Assembly (NCBI GenBank): GCA_963828075.1
Contig: CAWHDH010000021.1
Location: forward strand, 2,542,001-2,606,000
Length of the DNA stretch: 64,000 bases
Reading direction: 5' to 3'
Source: JACCYI01 sp963828075
Lineage (GTDB): Bacteria; Actinomycetota; Thermoleophilia; Solirubrobacterales; Solirubrobacteraceae
Part shown: positions 23,738 to 31,535 of the stretch, one piece after another
Numbering within the stretch: the first letter of the stretch is position 1
Layout of the letters: every line of letters begins with the position of its first letter
Notes under the pieces: model-generated
What the model saw: the letters and a program-made list of their open reading frames with translations, nothing else
What the model was told of the DNA's origin: nothing
Database searches by the model: none
Position numbers and translations under genes: made by a program

Positions 23738-24658
23738 ATGACGCTCCAGCAGCTCGCCTACTTCCTGGCCGCCGTCAAGCACGGGTCGTTCTCGGCGGCC
23801 GCGACCGAGCTGCACATGGCCCAGCCGTCGCTCTCGGAGCAGATCCGGCGCCTCGAGGGCGAGCTCGGCGTGCAGCTGTTCGCGCGCGGCGGGCGGGGGC
23901 TCGAGCTGACCGAGGCCGGGCGCCTGCTGCGGCCCCAGGCCGAGCGGACGCTCGCCGCCGCCGAGGAGGCCGCCGCGTCGGTCCGCGAGGTGCGGACCCT
24001 CACCGGAGGGACCGCGTCGTTCGGCACCTTCGGCAACGCGCCGTACTACCTGCTCTCCGACCTGGTCCAGGACTTCCGGGCGCGCCATCCGGCGGTCCGC
24101 GTCCGCCTCGTCGGCCTGAACTCCTCGGAGGTCGCCGAGGCCGTCCGCGACGGCCGGCTCGAGGGCGGCCTCATCGTGCTGCCGATCGACGACCGCCACC
24201 TCGACGTCCGGCCGGCCATTCGCGACGAGATCCTGTTCATGACGCGCGACGCGAAGAAGACGGAGGTCCCCATGACCATCGAGCGGCTCTCCGAGCTGCC
24301 GCTGATCCTTTACGACGCTCGCTTCGGCTGGAGCGACCCGACCCGCCGGCAGCTCCTGGAGCGCGCCCAGCGCGCCGGCGTGAAGCTCGAGCCCCAGATC
24401 GAGGTCGAGTACGTCGAGGCCGCGCTGGACCTCACCGCGCGCGGGCTCGGCGACACGATCGCCGCGCGGGTCCTCGCCGTCGGCCGCGGGTTCACCCGCC
24501 GCCTGCACTCGGTGGCCTTCGACCCGCCGCTCTACGACACCTTCGCGTTCATCACGCGGCGCGACGCCCACGTCTCGCCGGCCACGCGCGCGTTCATGGC
24601 GATCGCTGAGAAGCGGCTCCAGGCGCTCGGCCGCCGGCGCGACGCGGCCGCGGACTAA
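23738..24658 (+). CDS. LysR-family transcriptional regulator
   Basis: 306 residues. N-terminal winged HTH (LQQLAYFLAAVKHGSFSAAATELHMAQPSLSEQIRRLEGELG) and a full effector-binding domain. It faces a small membrane-protein gene and EamA transporter, with a canonical operator in between, so it probably controls those genes and itself. The effector is unknown; control of an exporter suggests a metabolite that the exporter removes. Confidence 0.93.
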   Translation: MTLQQLAYFLAAVKHGSFSAAATELHMAQPSLSEQIRRLEGELGVQLFARGGRGLELTEAGRLLRPQAERTLAAAEEAAASVREVRTLTGGTASFGTFGNAPYYLLSDLVQDFRARHPAVRVRLVGLNSSEVAEAVRDGRLEGGLIVLPIDDRHLDVRPAIRDEILFMTRDAKKTEVPMTIERLSELPLILYDARFGWSDPTRRQLLERAQRAGVKLEPQIEVEYVEAALDLTARGLGDTIAARVLAVGRGFTRRLHSVAFDPPLYDTFAFITRRDAHVSPATRAFMAIAEKRLQALGRRRDAAAD

Positions 24659-24687
24659 GGCCCGCAACCCTCGACCACCCTCCCAAA

Positions 24688-24730
24688 GGGTCAGACCCCT
24701 TGAGCCGCCGCCACTCAAGGGGTCTGACCC
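24688..24730. repeat. Nested palindrome GGGTCAGACCC (REP-like, bidirectional hairpin)
   Basis: Arms GGGTCAGACCCCTTGAG (24688-24704) and CTCAAGGGGTCTGACCC (24714-24730) are perfect 17-bp complements around CCGCCGCCA. Each arm is itself nearly palindromic (GGGTC-A-GACCC), so alternative cruciform structures exist. The element lies between convergent LysR and SDR genes and contains the SDR stop codon (24715-24717). It can act as a bidirectional terminator. The core GGGGTCTGACCCC resembles REP-type elements I recall from other bacterial genomes, but no second copy is in this window. Confidence 0.75.
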
Positions 24731-25521
24731 CTGCGGGGTGCGGCGGTGGAGTCGCGCAGCCGGCGCAGGAGCCGGTCGGCGAGCTGCGGCGAGAGCCCGT
24801 GGGCGACGCCGAGCACGCGGACGAGCTTCGGGAAGTAGAGCGCGCGACGGTCGGCCTCGACCGCCGCGAGGATGGCGGTGGCGAGGGCCTCGGCCGGCGC
24901 GGCCCGGGGGCCGCCGCGATACCAGGGCGGCATGGTGTCCTTCTCGTGGTCGTGCAGCGAGGAGGCGATCTCGCCCGGGTAGACCATCGTGAGCCCGACG
25001 CCGGTGCCCGCCAGCTCGTGGTAGAGCGCTTCGCCGAAGCCGCGCTGGGCCGCCTTGGTCGCGCCGTAGACGGCGGCCTGCGGGAACGAGCGCAGGCCGG
25101 CGCCGGAGGAGACGATGACGATGTGGCCACGCCGCTGCTCGACCAGCCGCGGCAGCGCGGCGCGGACCGTGTAGACGGTGCCGAGCCAGTTGATGCGGGT
25201 CATCCGCTCGACCGCCTCGACGTCGAGCTCGCCGAACGGGCCGTAGTGGGCGACGCCGGCGTTCGCGACCACGAGGTCCAGCCCGCCCGCCTCGCTCGCG
25301 AACCGTGTGACGGCGGCCTCGACGCCGGCCCGGTCGCCGACGTCGCACGGCACGACGTGGTGGGTCCCCGACAGGCTGGCGGCGAGGGTCTCCAGCTCGG
25401 CCGCCGAGCGCGCGGCGAGCCCCACCGTGGCGCCCCGCGCGGCCAGGGCCGAGGCCAGCGCGCGGCCGATCCCGCGCGACGCGCCGGTGACCAGTGCGCG
25501 AGTGGTCGCGTCGATCCGCAT
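24715..25521 (-). CDS. Short-chain dehydrogenase/reductase
   Basis: 268 residues. NAD(P)-binding TGASRGIGRAL, NAG motif VVANAGVAHYG, catalytic Ser in VIVSSGAG and YGATK (Tyr and Lys of YxxxK with the expected spacing) are all present. The segment PGEIASSLHDHE is a typical SDR loop; the C-terminus (~60 residues) is hydrophobic/basic, as in membrane-associated SDRs acting on lipids or sphinganine-like substrates. Substrate unknown. Its stop lies in a strong hairpin. It is divergent from the DtxR-type regulator with 41 bases between starts. Confidence 0.9.
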   Translation of the reverse strand: MRIDATTRALVTGASRGIGRALASALAARGATVGLAARSAAELETLAASLSGTHHVVPCDVGDRAGVEAAVTRFASEAGGLDLVVANAGVAHYGPFGELDVEAVERMTRINWLGTVYTVRAALPRLVEQRRGHIVIVSSGAGLRSFPQAAVYGATKAAQRGFGEALYHELAGTGVGLTMVYPGEIASSLHDHEKDTMPPWYRGGPRAAPAEALATAILAAVEADRRALYFPKLVRVLGVAHGLSPQLADRLLRRLRDSTAAPRRGQTP

Positions 25522-25562
25522 CGTCGCGCGGAGCCTACCCGCGGCCCCGTAAGATGCGTCCC

Positions 25563-26276
25563 ATGTCCCACGACCACGCCACGGTGGCCGAAGAGGAGTA
25601 CCTGCAGACGATCTTCTGGCTCCAGGAGGCGGGCCTGCCGATGACCGGCGCGAACGTCGCCCGCGCCATGCAGCTCTCGGCGCCCACCGTCCACGAGATG
25701 ATCGGCCGCCTCGAGCGTGACGGCTACATCACCCGCGCCGCCGACAAGTCCCTGCTCTTCACCGACGAAGGGCTCGAGCACGCGGAGGGCGTCGTGCGGC
25801 GCCACCGGCTCATCGAGCGCTTCCTCACCGATGTCCTGCAGATCCCGTGGGACGAGGTCCACGAGGAGGCCGAGCGGCTCGAGCACGCGATGTCGCCCGT
25901 GCTCGAGGCGCGGATGCTGGCCGCGATCGGCGACGCCAAGACCTGCCCGCACGGCCATCCGATCTCCTCGCGCGACCGCATCGCCGGCGTCCCGCTCGCC
26001 GACGTCCAGCCGGGCGCCAAGGTGCGGATCCTCCGGTTCGAGAACGAGGCCGAGGACCTCCTGCACTACCTCAAGGACGCGGGGATGGAGCCGGGGTGGT
26101 CCGGCGAGTTGGCCGAGGCGGCCGACGACCACATCACCGTGCGCTTCGAGTCGAGCGACGTGACGGTCACCCGCTCGGTCGCCGAGACGGTCTCGGTCGT
26201 CGCCGATCCGTCGCCGCCGCCGCGGACCGCGCTGCCCGAGCAGCTCGTCCTCGCCAAGGACCGCTACGGGCGCTGA
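25563..26276 (+). CDS. DtxR/MntR-family metal-dependent transcriptional regulator
   Basis: 237 residues. Three domains: winged HTH (TGANVARAMQLSAPTVHEMIGRLERDGYI), dimerisation and metal-binding domain (VVRRHRLIERFLTDVLQIPWDEVHEEAERLEHAMSPVLE, then TCPHGHPI, which holds the Cys and His ligands typical of the iron-sensing DtxR/IdeR type), and a C-terminal FeoA/SH3-like domain (GVPLADVQPGAKVRILRFEN). Cys in the CPHG motif suggests Fe2+ sensing rather than Mn2+. It should repress iron uptake genes when iron is plentiful. No such genes are adjacent, so it probably acts elsewhere. Confidence 0.92.
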   Translation: MSHDHATVAEEEYLQTIFWLQEAGLPMTGANVARAMQLSAPTVHEMIGRLERDGYITRAADKSLLFTDEGLEHAEGVVRRHRLIERFLTDVLQIPWDEVHEEAERLEHAMSPVLEARMLAAIGDAKTCPHGHPISSRDRIAGVPLADVQPGAKVRILRFENEAEDLLHYLKDAGMEPGWSGELAEAADDHITVRFESSDVTVTRSVAETVSVVADPSPPPRTALPEQLVLAKDRYGR

Positions 26277-26284
26277 CGCGCAGC

Positions 26285-26524
26285 TCAGCGCGAGACGAGG
26301 TAGCCGAGCCCGGCGCCGCCGAACAGCAGGAGCGCCGGGACGCCGAAGCGCAGCGCGTGGCGCAGGATGACGATGTAGGCCCGCGTCAGCCGGCCCTCGC
26401 CGCGGGCGACGCGCACGAGCGGGATGTCGATCTCCTCGACCACGCGCTCGCCGATCTGGAAGGCGGCGATCGCGAGCGCGAACCCGCCCGCGAACAGCGC
26501 CCATGCGGCGATCGCTGACATCAT
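26285..26524 (-). CDS. Small two-helix membrane protein
   Basis: 79 residues from ATG 26524 (a second ATG follows at once), preceded by a GGGGG run. Two membrane helices (IAAWALFAGGFALAIAAF and FGVPALLLFGGAGLGYLV) flank a charged loop with ERVVEEIDIPLVRVARGEGRL. No known family was recognised. It is divergent from a lipoprotein gene (25 bases between starts) and convergent with the DtxR gene. Confidence 0.6.
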   Translation of the reverse strand: MMSAIAAWALFAGGFALAIAAFQIGERVVEEIDIPLVRVARGEGRLTRAYIVILRHALRFGVPALLLFGGAGLGYLVSR

Positions 26525-26549
26525 CCCCCGCGAGTATCGTGGCTCCGGC

Positions 26550-27074
26550 GTGGGGAGGAGCCGCCGGATACTCGTTGTGCTGATAACCGCGGTGGCGGCC
26601 GCGGGCTGCAACGCCTCTCAGGAGCGCGCCGGCGCCCGCGGCACCGTCGGCTACACCGTGACCCCGCCCGAGGGCTGGCAGGACATCACCCGCTCGGTGT
26701 CGGAGAAGACCGGCGCCGCGCTCGACGTCGCCTACGGCGGGCCGGTCCTCGACGGCGTGCGCCTGAACGTGAACATCGCCCGCCGCGCCGCCGGCCGCGA
26801 CCGGTCGCTGCGGCGCCTCGTCCGCGACGGGCGGCGGGAGGTCGACGACCTCGGCGGCGGCCGGCTGCGCTTCACGCGGGCGATCCGCACGGAGGTCGAC
26901 GGCGAGCCCGCCCTGCGCTACGACTTCACGACCGGCGCCCAGCGGGTGCGCCAGGTCGGGGTCGTGCACGGCGCCGACTACTACGTCGTGACGCTCACGG
27001 GGCCCGCGTCGGCGTTCCGCGACTCCGTGGCCCCGCTCGACGGACTGCTGCGCTCCTGGCGCTGGGATGCCTAG
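26550..27074 (+). CDS. Secreted lipoprotein (PsbP/DUF1795-like)
   Basis: 174 residues from GTG 26550. The basic N-terminus, hydrophobic core (ILVVLITAVAAAGC) and lipobox A-A-G-C predict a lipid-anchored protein. The mature part reads like the PsbP/LpqN family: YTVTPPEGWQDITRSVSE, LDGVRLNVNIAR, RYDFTTGAQRVRQVGVVHGADYYVVTLTG, then a short C-terminus ending RSWRW. Members carry a single alpha-beta domain of unknown role. The stop overlaps the convergent TetR stop by four bases. Confidence 0.72.
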   Translation: MGRSRRILVVLITAVAAAGCNASQERAGARGTVGYTVTPPEGWQDITRSVSEKTGAALDVAYGGPVLDGVRLNVNIARRAAGRDRSLRRLVRDGRREVDDLGGGRLRFTRAIRTEVDGEPALRYDFTTGAQRVRQVGVVHGADYYVVTLTGPASAFRDSVAPLDGLLRSWRWDA

Positions 27075-27646
27075 CGCGTGAGCAGACGGAGGACGACGCG
27101 GCGGTAGGCGGCCAGCTCGCGGGCTGACGGGCGCTCGGGCAGGCCGGCGGTCTGCTGGAACCACCCCAGATAGGCGCTGTAGGCGACGCGGCTGCGGTGG
27201 CGCGACTCGGCCGGCGGGAGGCCGAGGTCGCGGAAGCAGCGCTCGAGGAACGCGAGGCGCTTGCGCTGCACGCGTGCCACCACGGGGCCCACCACCGGAT
27301 CGCGGGCCGATGCCAGGAGCGCGACGTCCGGGGGGTACAGGTCGTCCTCGTCCTGGGTCGCGAACTCGAGCACCAGCCGCAGACGCCTGACGGGGTCGCC
27401 GACGGGCGCGAGCTCCTCGATGATCGCGTCGGTCGCCTCGCGCTCCCAGTGGGCGAGCGCCTCGCGGATGAGCTCCTCGCGATTGCGGAAGTGCCAGTAG
27501 AAGCTGCCCTTGGTCGCGCCCAGCCGCGCCGCCAGCGGCTCGACGGCGACGGCCGCCGCACCGCCTTCGGCGACCGCGTGCAGCGCGGCGCCGATCCAGG
27601 CCTCCCGCGTCAGCGGCGCGCGTGGGCTCGTGTCGGCGGCCGCCAT
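27071..27646 (-). CDS. TetR-family transcriptional repressor
   Basis: 191 residues. N-terminal HTH (TREAWIGAALHAVAEGG ... LAARLGATKGSFYWHFRNREELIREAL) is a standard TetR DNA-binding domain; the rest is an all-helical ligand domain with a C-terminus like the AcrR branch. The start codon lies inside the first of three 18-bp operator-like palindromes shared with the divergent DUF3995 gene, so autorepression is very likely. Start ATG 27646; an upstream in-frame ATG at 27676 (within the second palindrome) is an alternative. Ligand unknown. Confidence 0.92.
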   Translation of the reverse strand: MAAADTSPRAPLTREAWIGAALHAVAEGGAAAVAVEPLAARLGATKGSFYWHFRNREELIREALAHWEREATDAIIEELAPVGDPVRRLRLVLEFATQDEDDLYPPDVALLASARDPVVGPVVARVQRKRLAFLERCFRDLGLPPAESRHRSRVAYSAYLGWFQQTAGLPERPSARELAAYRRVVLRLLTR

Positions 27647-27709
27647 ACGGTCGAGTATGGCAGCGGCCGACGCCATACGGTACCGTACGGGCCATACGCA
27701 CCAGTATGG
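27643..27709. promoter_or_regulatory. Three-copy TetR operator array CCATAC-N6-GTATGG
   Basis: Three 18-bp palindromes: CCATACGGTCGAGTATGG (27643-27660), CCATACGGTACCGTACGG (27673-27690, one mismatch) and CCATACGCACCAGTATGG (27692-27709). Centre-to-centre distances are 30 and 19 bp, about three and two helical turns, placing all sites on one face of the DNA. The outer copies overlap the starts of the TetR gene and of the DUF3995 gene (its upstream ATG 27706). This is the expected layout for coordinated repression of both genes. Confidence 0.85.
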
Positions 27710-27726
27710 AAAGGGCCGCCTCCCGC

Positions 27727-28353
27727 ATGCATGTTCCAGACACCCATCTGCCGCCCACCCCGCCATCCGCTCGCGCAGCGCGGACCGCCGGCCCTGACGA
27801 CGACCGCCAGCGCGACGCCGCGGCACGCGCAGGCGGGGTCGCGGCGCCCGCCGGCCCCGACGACGACCGCCGGGTCGGCCCCGCGGCCCGCGCCGGCCGT
27901 GTGGCCGTGCCCGCCGGGCTGACCGCGATCGCGGCCGTGCACGCGGCGTGGGCGCTCGGCTGGCGCTGGCCCGGGGGCAGCGACGCAGCGCTCGCCGAGC
28001 GGGTCGTCGGCGGCACCGACCTGCCCTCCGCCGAGGCGACCTGGGCGGTCGCGGCCGCGCTCCTCGCCGCCGCCGGCCTCGTGCGCGCCGCCGGCGATGC
28101 GAACGCGCCGAAGGTCGTCCGGACGGGCGCCTGGACGGTCGCCGGCGTCCTGCTCGCGCGCGGCATCGGCGGCCCGGTGGCCGACCTCGCCGGCGGGCTG
28201 CAAGGCCCGTACGTGCGGCTGGACCTGATGATCTACTCGCCGCTGTGCCTGGCGCTGGGCGCCGGGGCGGCCGCCGTGGCGGCCTCCGCCGGCGCCCCGG
28301 GGTTGCTCAGGCGGCGACGCCCAGCGACCGCGCCGCCTCGGCCAGCCGCGTGA
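27727..28353 (+). CDS. DUF3995 membrane protein with duplicated N-terminal segment
   Basis: 208 residues from ATG 27727 (GGAAAGG upstream; ATG 27706 lies in an operator). Residues ~65-200 form the four-helix DUF3995 domain: LTAIAAVHAAWALGWRWPGG, TWAVAAALLAAAGLVRAAG, TGAWTVAGVLLARGIGG and MIYSPLCLALGAGAAAVAA. The N-terminal cytoplasmic part contains two 21-residue tandem repeats that begin AGPDDDR (coded by 27787-27849 and 27850-27912), which I do not know from this family. It is controlled by the divergent TetR protein through the three-site operator. Function of DUF3995 is unknown. The end overlaps the convergent aminotransferase by 47 bases. Confidence 0.8.
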   Translation: MHVPDTHLPPTPPSARAARTAGPDDDRQRDAAARAGGVAAPAGPDDDRRVGPAARAGRVAVPAGLTAIAAVHAAWALGWRWPGGSDAALAERVVGGTDLPSAEATWAVAAALLAAAGLVRAAGDANAPKVVRTGAWTVAGVLLARGIGGPVADLAGGLQGPYVRLDLMIYSPLCLALGAGAAAVAASAGAPGLLRRRRPATAPPRPAA

Positions 28354-29407
28354 TCCCCTCGTCGATCTGCTCGGGCGTGACGCCGGAATAGGCGAGGCGC
28401 AGCGTGTTCTCGCCTCCCTCCATCAGGAAGTCGGTCCCCTTGACGAAGACGACGCCGCGCTCCTTGGCCGCCTTCTCGAGGTCGGCCACCGAGGTGCCCT
28501 CCGGCAGCTCGACCCACATGAAGTAGCCACCCTGGGGCGGGGTGAACCGCGCCTCGGGCAGCTCGCGCTCGAGCGCTGCGACCAGCGCGTCGCGGCGCGC
28601 CCGCAGCGCGTTCTTCACGGTCGCGATCGACTGGTCGACGCGGCCGGAGCGGCAGAACTCGTTGACGATCGACTGGGCGACCATGTTCGGCGAGATGTAC
28701 GTGTTGGTGGCCAGGCCCTTGACCTGGTCGATCACCGCCTGGGGCCCGACCAGGTAGCCGCAGCGGATCCCCGGGCACAGCGTCTTGGAGAACGAGGAGG
28801 CGTAGACGACCTTGCCGGCCTCGTCCTGGGAGAGCATCGTGGGCAGCCCTTCGCCCTCGAAGCGGATGGAGATGTAGGGGTCGTCCTCGAAGAGGATGAA
28901 GTCGTGCTGGGCCGCGAGCTCGAGCAGCCGCGCGCGCTTGGGCGCGCTCAGCGTGTAGCCCGCGGGGTTCTGGAAGTTGGGGATGATGTGGGCGAGCTTC
29001 GGATCGACGCCGCCCTCGATCAGCGACGCGAGCGCCTCGACGTCGATGCCGTCGGTCTCGAGCTCCACCATGTGGACGTTGGCGCCCTTCTGGCGGAGGT
29101 TGAGCAGCGTCCGGTCGTAGGTGGGCGACTCGACGATCACGTCGTCGCCGGGTTGGACGAGCAGCTCGAACAGGAAGGCGTCGGCCTGCATCGAGCCGTT
29201 GGTGACGAGGACCTGCTCGGGGGCGACGCCGTGCTGCTCGGCGATCCACGCGCGCAGCGGGACGTAGCCGACCGACGTGCCGTAGGCGAACGTGCCGGCG
29301 GGGTCGTTCGCGAAGGCGCGCTGGGCCGCTTCGCTCAGGCCTTCCGTGTCGATGATGTCGAGCGACGGGGCGCCGCGGGCGAAGGAGATCGGTGCGTTGG
29401 AGGCCAT
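28307..29407 (-). CDS. PLP-dependent aminotransferase (class I/II, 2-aminoadipate/valine-type)
   Basis: 366 residues. Fold type I features: YGTSVGYVPLRAWIA near the N-terminus, IPNFQNPAGYTLS (Asn and Pro of the PLP site), FILFEDDPYISIRF (Asp that pairs with the pyridine N), and SSFSKTLCPGIRCGYLVG, which holds the Schiff-base Lys and the phosphate-binding Arg. This is the LysN/MocR-aminotransferase branch that acts on 2-aminoadipate, aromatic or branched-chain amino acids; the exact substrate is not evident. No HTH domain is attached. ATG 29407. Confidence 0.9.
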   Translation of the reverse strand: MASNAPISFARGAPSLDIIDTEGLSEAAQRAFANDPAGTFAYGTSVGYVPLRAWIAEQHGVAPEQVLVTNGSMQADAFLFELLVQPGDDVIVESPTYDRTLLNLRQKGANVHMVELETDGIDVEALASLIEGGVDPKLAHIIPNFQNPAGYTLSAPKRARLLELAAQHDFILFEDDPYISIRFEGEGLPTMLSQDEAGKVVYASSFSKTLCPGIRCGYLVGPQAVIDQVKGLATNTYISPNMVAQSIVNEFCRSGRVDQSIATVKNALRARRDALVAALERELPEARFTPPQGGYFMWVELPEGTSVADLEKAAKERGVVFVKGTDFLMEGGENTLRLAYSGVTPEQIDEGITRLAEAARSLGVAA

Positions 29408-29465
29408 GGGTGCGGAGGATAGGGACCGGCCCCGGGTGCCGAGGGTTCGAATCCGCGCAACCCAG

Positions 29466-29489
29466 GTTGACATGCTCGTGGTTGTCAAC
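29466..29489. promoter_or_regulatory. Promoter/operator of the HTH/Clp-N pair (GTTGACA...TGTCAAC)
   Basis: GTTGACA (29466-29472) and TGTCAAC (29483-29489) are perfect inverted arms 10 bases apart, and GTTGTCAAC (29481-29489) is itself a palindrome. TTGACA is also an ideal -35 hexamer, but no obvious -10 lies 17 bases on; ACGGTT is the closest. The dyad ends 14 bases before the ATG. The site probably binds the HTH protein encoded immediately downstream. Confidence 0.6.
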
Positions 29490-29503
29490 TACGGTTGCTC
29501 GCG

Positions 29504-29734
29504 ATGATCTCCACGCGATTCCCGGACCCGACCGATCCCGCCGACGGGCTCGCCGCGGTGGTGGCGCTCCGCCGTCTCGCCGACCGGCTCGAGGACGCGC
29601 AGGTCGAGCGGGCGCTGCGCGAGGGCTGGACCTGGGCGCGGGTCGCCGACGCCCTCGGGGTCACGCGCCAGGCCGTCCACAAGAAGCACGCCAAGCGGCT
29701 CCGGGCCGCCGGGTTCGAGACGGGGAGGGGCTGA
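29504..29734 (+). CDS. Small HTH protein, partner of a Clp-N-domain protein
   Basis: 76 residues. An N-terminal helix (LAAVVALRRLADRLEDAQVERAL) and a helix-turn-helix (EGWTWARVADALGVTRQAVHKKHAKRL) close to the sigma-factor region 4/Xre type. Its stop (TGA) shares a base with the ATG of the Clp-N gene, so the two are translationally coupled. A strong dyad lies upstream. The pairing of a tiny HTH protein with a stand-alone Clp-N-domain protein recurs in actinobacteria as far as I recall; its function is not established. It may autoregulate. Confidence 0.75.
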   Translation: MISTRFPDPTDPADGLAAVVALRRLADRLEDAQVERALREGWTWARVADALGVTRQAVHKKHAKRLRAAGFETGRG

Positions 29735-30201
29735 TGTTCGAGAAGTTCACCAAGGACGCTCGCTGGATCGTGGAGCGGTCGGTGGAGGAGGCGCAGGGCC
29801 GCGGCGACCGCACCGTCGAGGCCGAGCACCTGCTGTTCGCGCTCGCCGGTGTGGACCCGACGCTGCGCGCCGCCGGCCTTGATCGCGAGGGCGTCGCGCG
29901 CGCCCTCGACGTCGCCTTCGAGCGCAGCCTCGCGGCGGTCGGCGTGTCCGTGGGTGATCCCGGTCCGGCGACCGGCGCCGCCCGACCGCATCGCTCGCCG
30001 CGCTTCGGCACGACCGCCAAGCGGGCGCTCGAGCTGTCGCTCCGGGTCGCGCTCGAGCGCGGCGACCGGCGGATCACCCGCGGCCACGTCCTGCTCGGCC
30101 TCCTCCAGGTGCAGGAGGGCACCGTCGCCCGCGCGCTCGCCGCGGCGGACGTCGATCGCCGCGAGCTGGCCGACCGCTTCGCCGCCAACCTCGACGGCTG
30201 A
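29734..30201 (+). CDS. Stand-alone Clp N-terminal domain protein
   Basis: 155 residues, consisting of two Clp-N repeats: the first from MFEKFTKDARWIVERSVEEAQG with AEHLLFALAG, the second from FGTTAKRALELSLRVALERGDRRITRGHVLLGLLQ. There is no AAA+ module. In ClpC/ClpA this domain binds adaptors and substrates; alone it resembles the plant ClpT/ClpS-like accessory proteins and the actinobacterial ClpC-like fragments. It could deliver or shield substrates for ClpCP, or sense stress for its HTH partner. SD GGGGAGGGG. Confidence 0.82.
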   Translation: MFEKFTKDARWIVERSVEEAQGRGDRTVEAEHLLFALAGVDPTLRAAGLDREGVARALDVAFERSLAAVGVSVGDPGPATGAARPHRSPRFGTTAKRALELSLRVALERGDRRITRGHVLLGLLQVQEGTVARALAAADVDRRELADRFAANLDG

Positions 30202-30207
30202 CCCGCG

Positions 30208-31494
30208 TCAGCCGAGCAGCTGCGTGAGCGCGAGGTGCGGCTGGCCGAGGTCGTCGCGGAACTCGACGTCGTCGTCCCAGCCCGTGCCTGCGACCACGAT
30301 CCGCCCGTTGCCCCGGATGAGCACGCCGGCGACCTCGGCGGCGATGATGGTGATCCCCGGCCGGGATGCCGGCCGGAACCGCGTGATGCCGCGACGGCCG
30401 AAGCGCCGGTCCGTGCGCCCGTTCGCGCGCAGCCGCTGCACCGCCACGTCCTCCGCGGGACCGTCGGGCGGGGTGCCGGCGACGACGACGCGCCCGCGCC
30501 GGTCCGAAGCCACGGCCGGGTAGGACGATCCGCCCGCCGGCAGGCGCGCGAGCCCTCCGCTTCCGAAGCGCCGGTCGGGCCGCCCGCGGCTCAGGAAGCG
30601 GGCGACGAAGGTCCACGGCCGGGTCGTGCGCGTCCCGGCTCGCCGCGCCGGGCCGGCGACGAGGACCGAGCCGCGCGGCCCGCGGGCGATGCTCGAGGCC
30701 GCGAGGAGCTGGTGGCCGCCGGCGCGGCCCGTCGCGAGCCCGGCGCGGCCGAAGGACCGGTCGGTCGCCCCGGTGTCGCGCAGGGCGCGTAGTTGCATGG
30801 AGGCCGGGGTCCGGGGCGGCCGGCGGCGGACGGTCTCGGCGGCGATGACCGGCGCGCCGCGGCGGATCAGGAGCTGGGTGGTCGCCGTCGCCGACGCGAA
30901 CGTGGCGATCCCGGCCTTGCCGAATGCCGGGTCGGGGGTGCCGTCGGGCCCGAACCGGGCGACGTACCCGCGCCGCCCGCTGCCCCGGCCGATTCCGCCG
31001 GCGAGCCAGAGCCGTCCGCGGGCGTCGCGCTCGAGGTCGGTGATCGACGTGCTCTCGGCCGACAGCGGCGGGACGGCGCGGCGGCCCTTGTCGCCGAACG
31101 CGGGGTCGAGCGCTCCGGACGGGAGGAGGCGCACGAGCGCAAGCACGTAGCGGTTGGTGGCGGTGATGTAGGTCCGCTCGACGAGGTACGCGCGGCCGGC
31201 CGAATCGAGCACCGGCCCCTGCAGGATCTCCCGCAGCTCCGCGTCGGTCGTCGGCCCGCCGGCGCCGAAGCCGGTGTCGTGCCGGCCGGTGCGCGAGAAC
31301 TGTTCGATCCCGAACCCGCCGGCGACGACCGCGCGCCCGTCGGCGCGCAGCGCGGCGCCGACGGCGCCCGACGACGAGGTCTGAGCGAGCGCGGTGCCGC
31401 GCACGCCGAACCCGCGATCGCGGTCGCCGGGCCGGGCGGCGGCCGGGGCGGCGAGGATCAGGAGCGCGAGCAGCACGGCGAGGATGGCGGGCAT
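30208..31494 (-). CDS. Secreted delta-60 repeat (DUF5122) protein
   Basis: 428 residues with a signal peptide (MPAILAVLLALLILAAPAAA). The body has about seven delta-60/DUF5122 repeats of the form RLxxxGxxDxxFGxxG: RDRGFGVRG, LLPSGALDPAFGDKG, FGPDGTPDPAFGKAG, DTGATDRSFGRAG, RPDRRFGSGG, NGRTDRRFGRRG. These build an extracellular beta-propeller-like scaffold. No enzymatic residues are visible. Role unknown; such proteins are abundant in Thermoleophilia and Myxobacteria. Confidence 0.85.
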   Translation of the reverse strand: MPAILAVLLALLILAAPAAARPGDRDRGFGVRGTALAQTSSSGAVGAALRADGRAVVAGGFGIEQFSRTGRHDTGFGAGGPTTDAELREILQGPVLDSAGRAYLVERTYITATNRYVLALVRLLPSGALDPAFGDKGRRAVPPLSAESTSITDLERDARGRLWLAGGIGRGSGRRGYVARFGPDGTPDPAFGKAGIATFASATATTQLLIRRGAPVIAAETVRRRPPRTPASMQLRALRDTGATDRSFGRAGLATGRAGGHQLLAASSIARGPRGSVLVAGPARRAGTRTTRPWTFVARFLSRGRPDRRFGSGGLARLPAGGSSYPAVASDRRGRVVVAGTPPDGPAEDVAVQRLRANGRTDRRFGRRGITRFRPASRPGITIIAAEVAGVLIRGNGRIVVAGTGWDDDVEFRDDLGQPHLALTQLLG

Positions 31495-31535
31495 GCCCGC
31501 TGCAACGGCCGATTCGCGCCGATGTTGCGTGCCTG

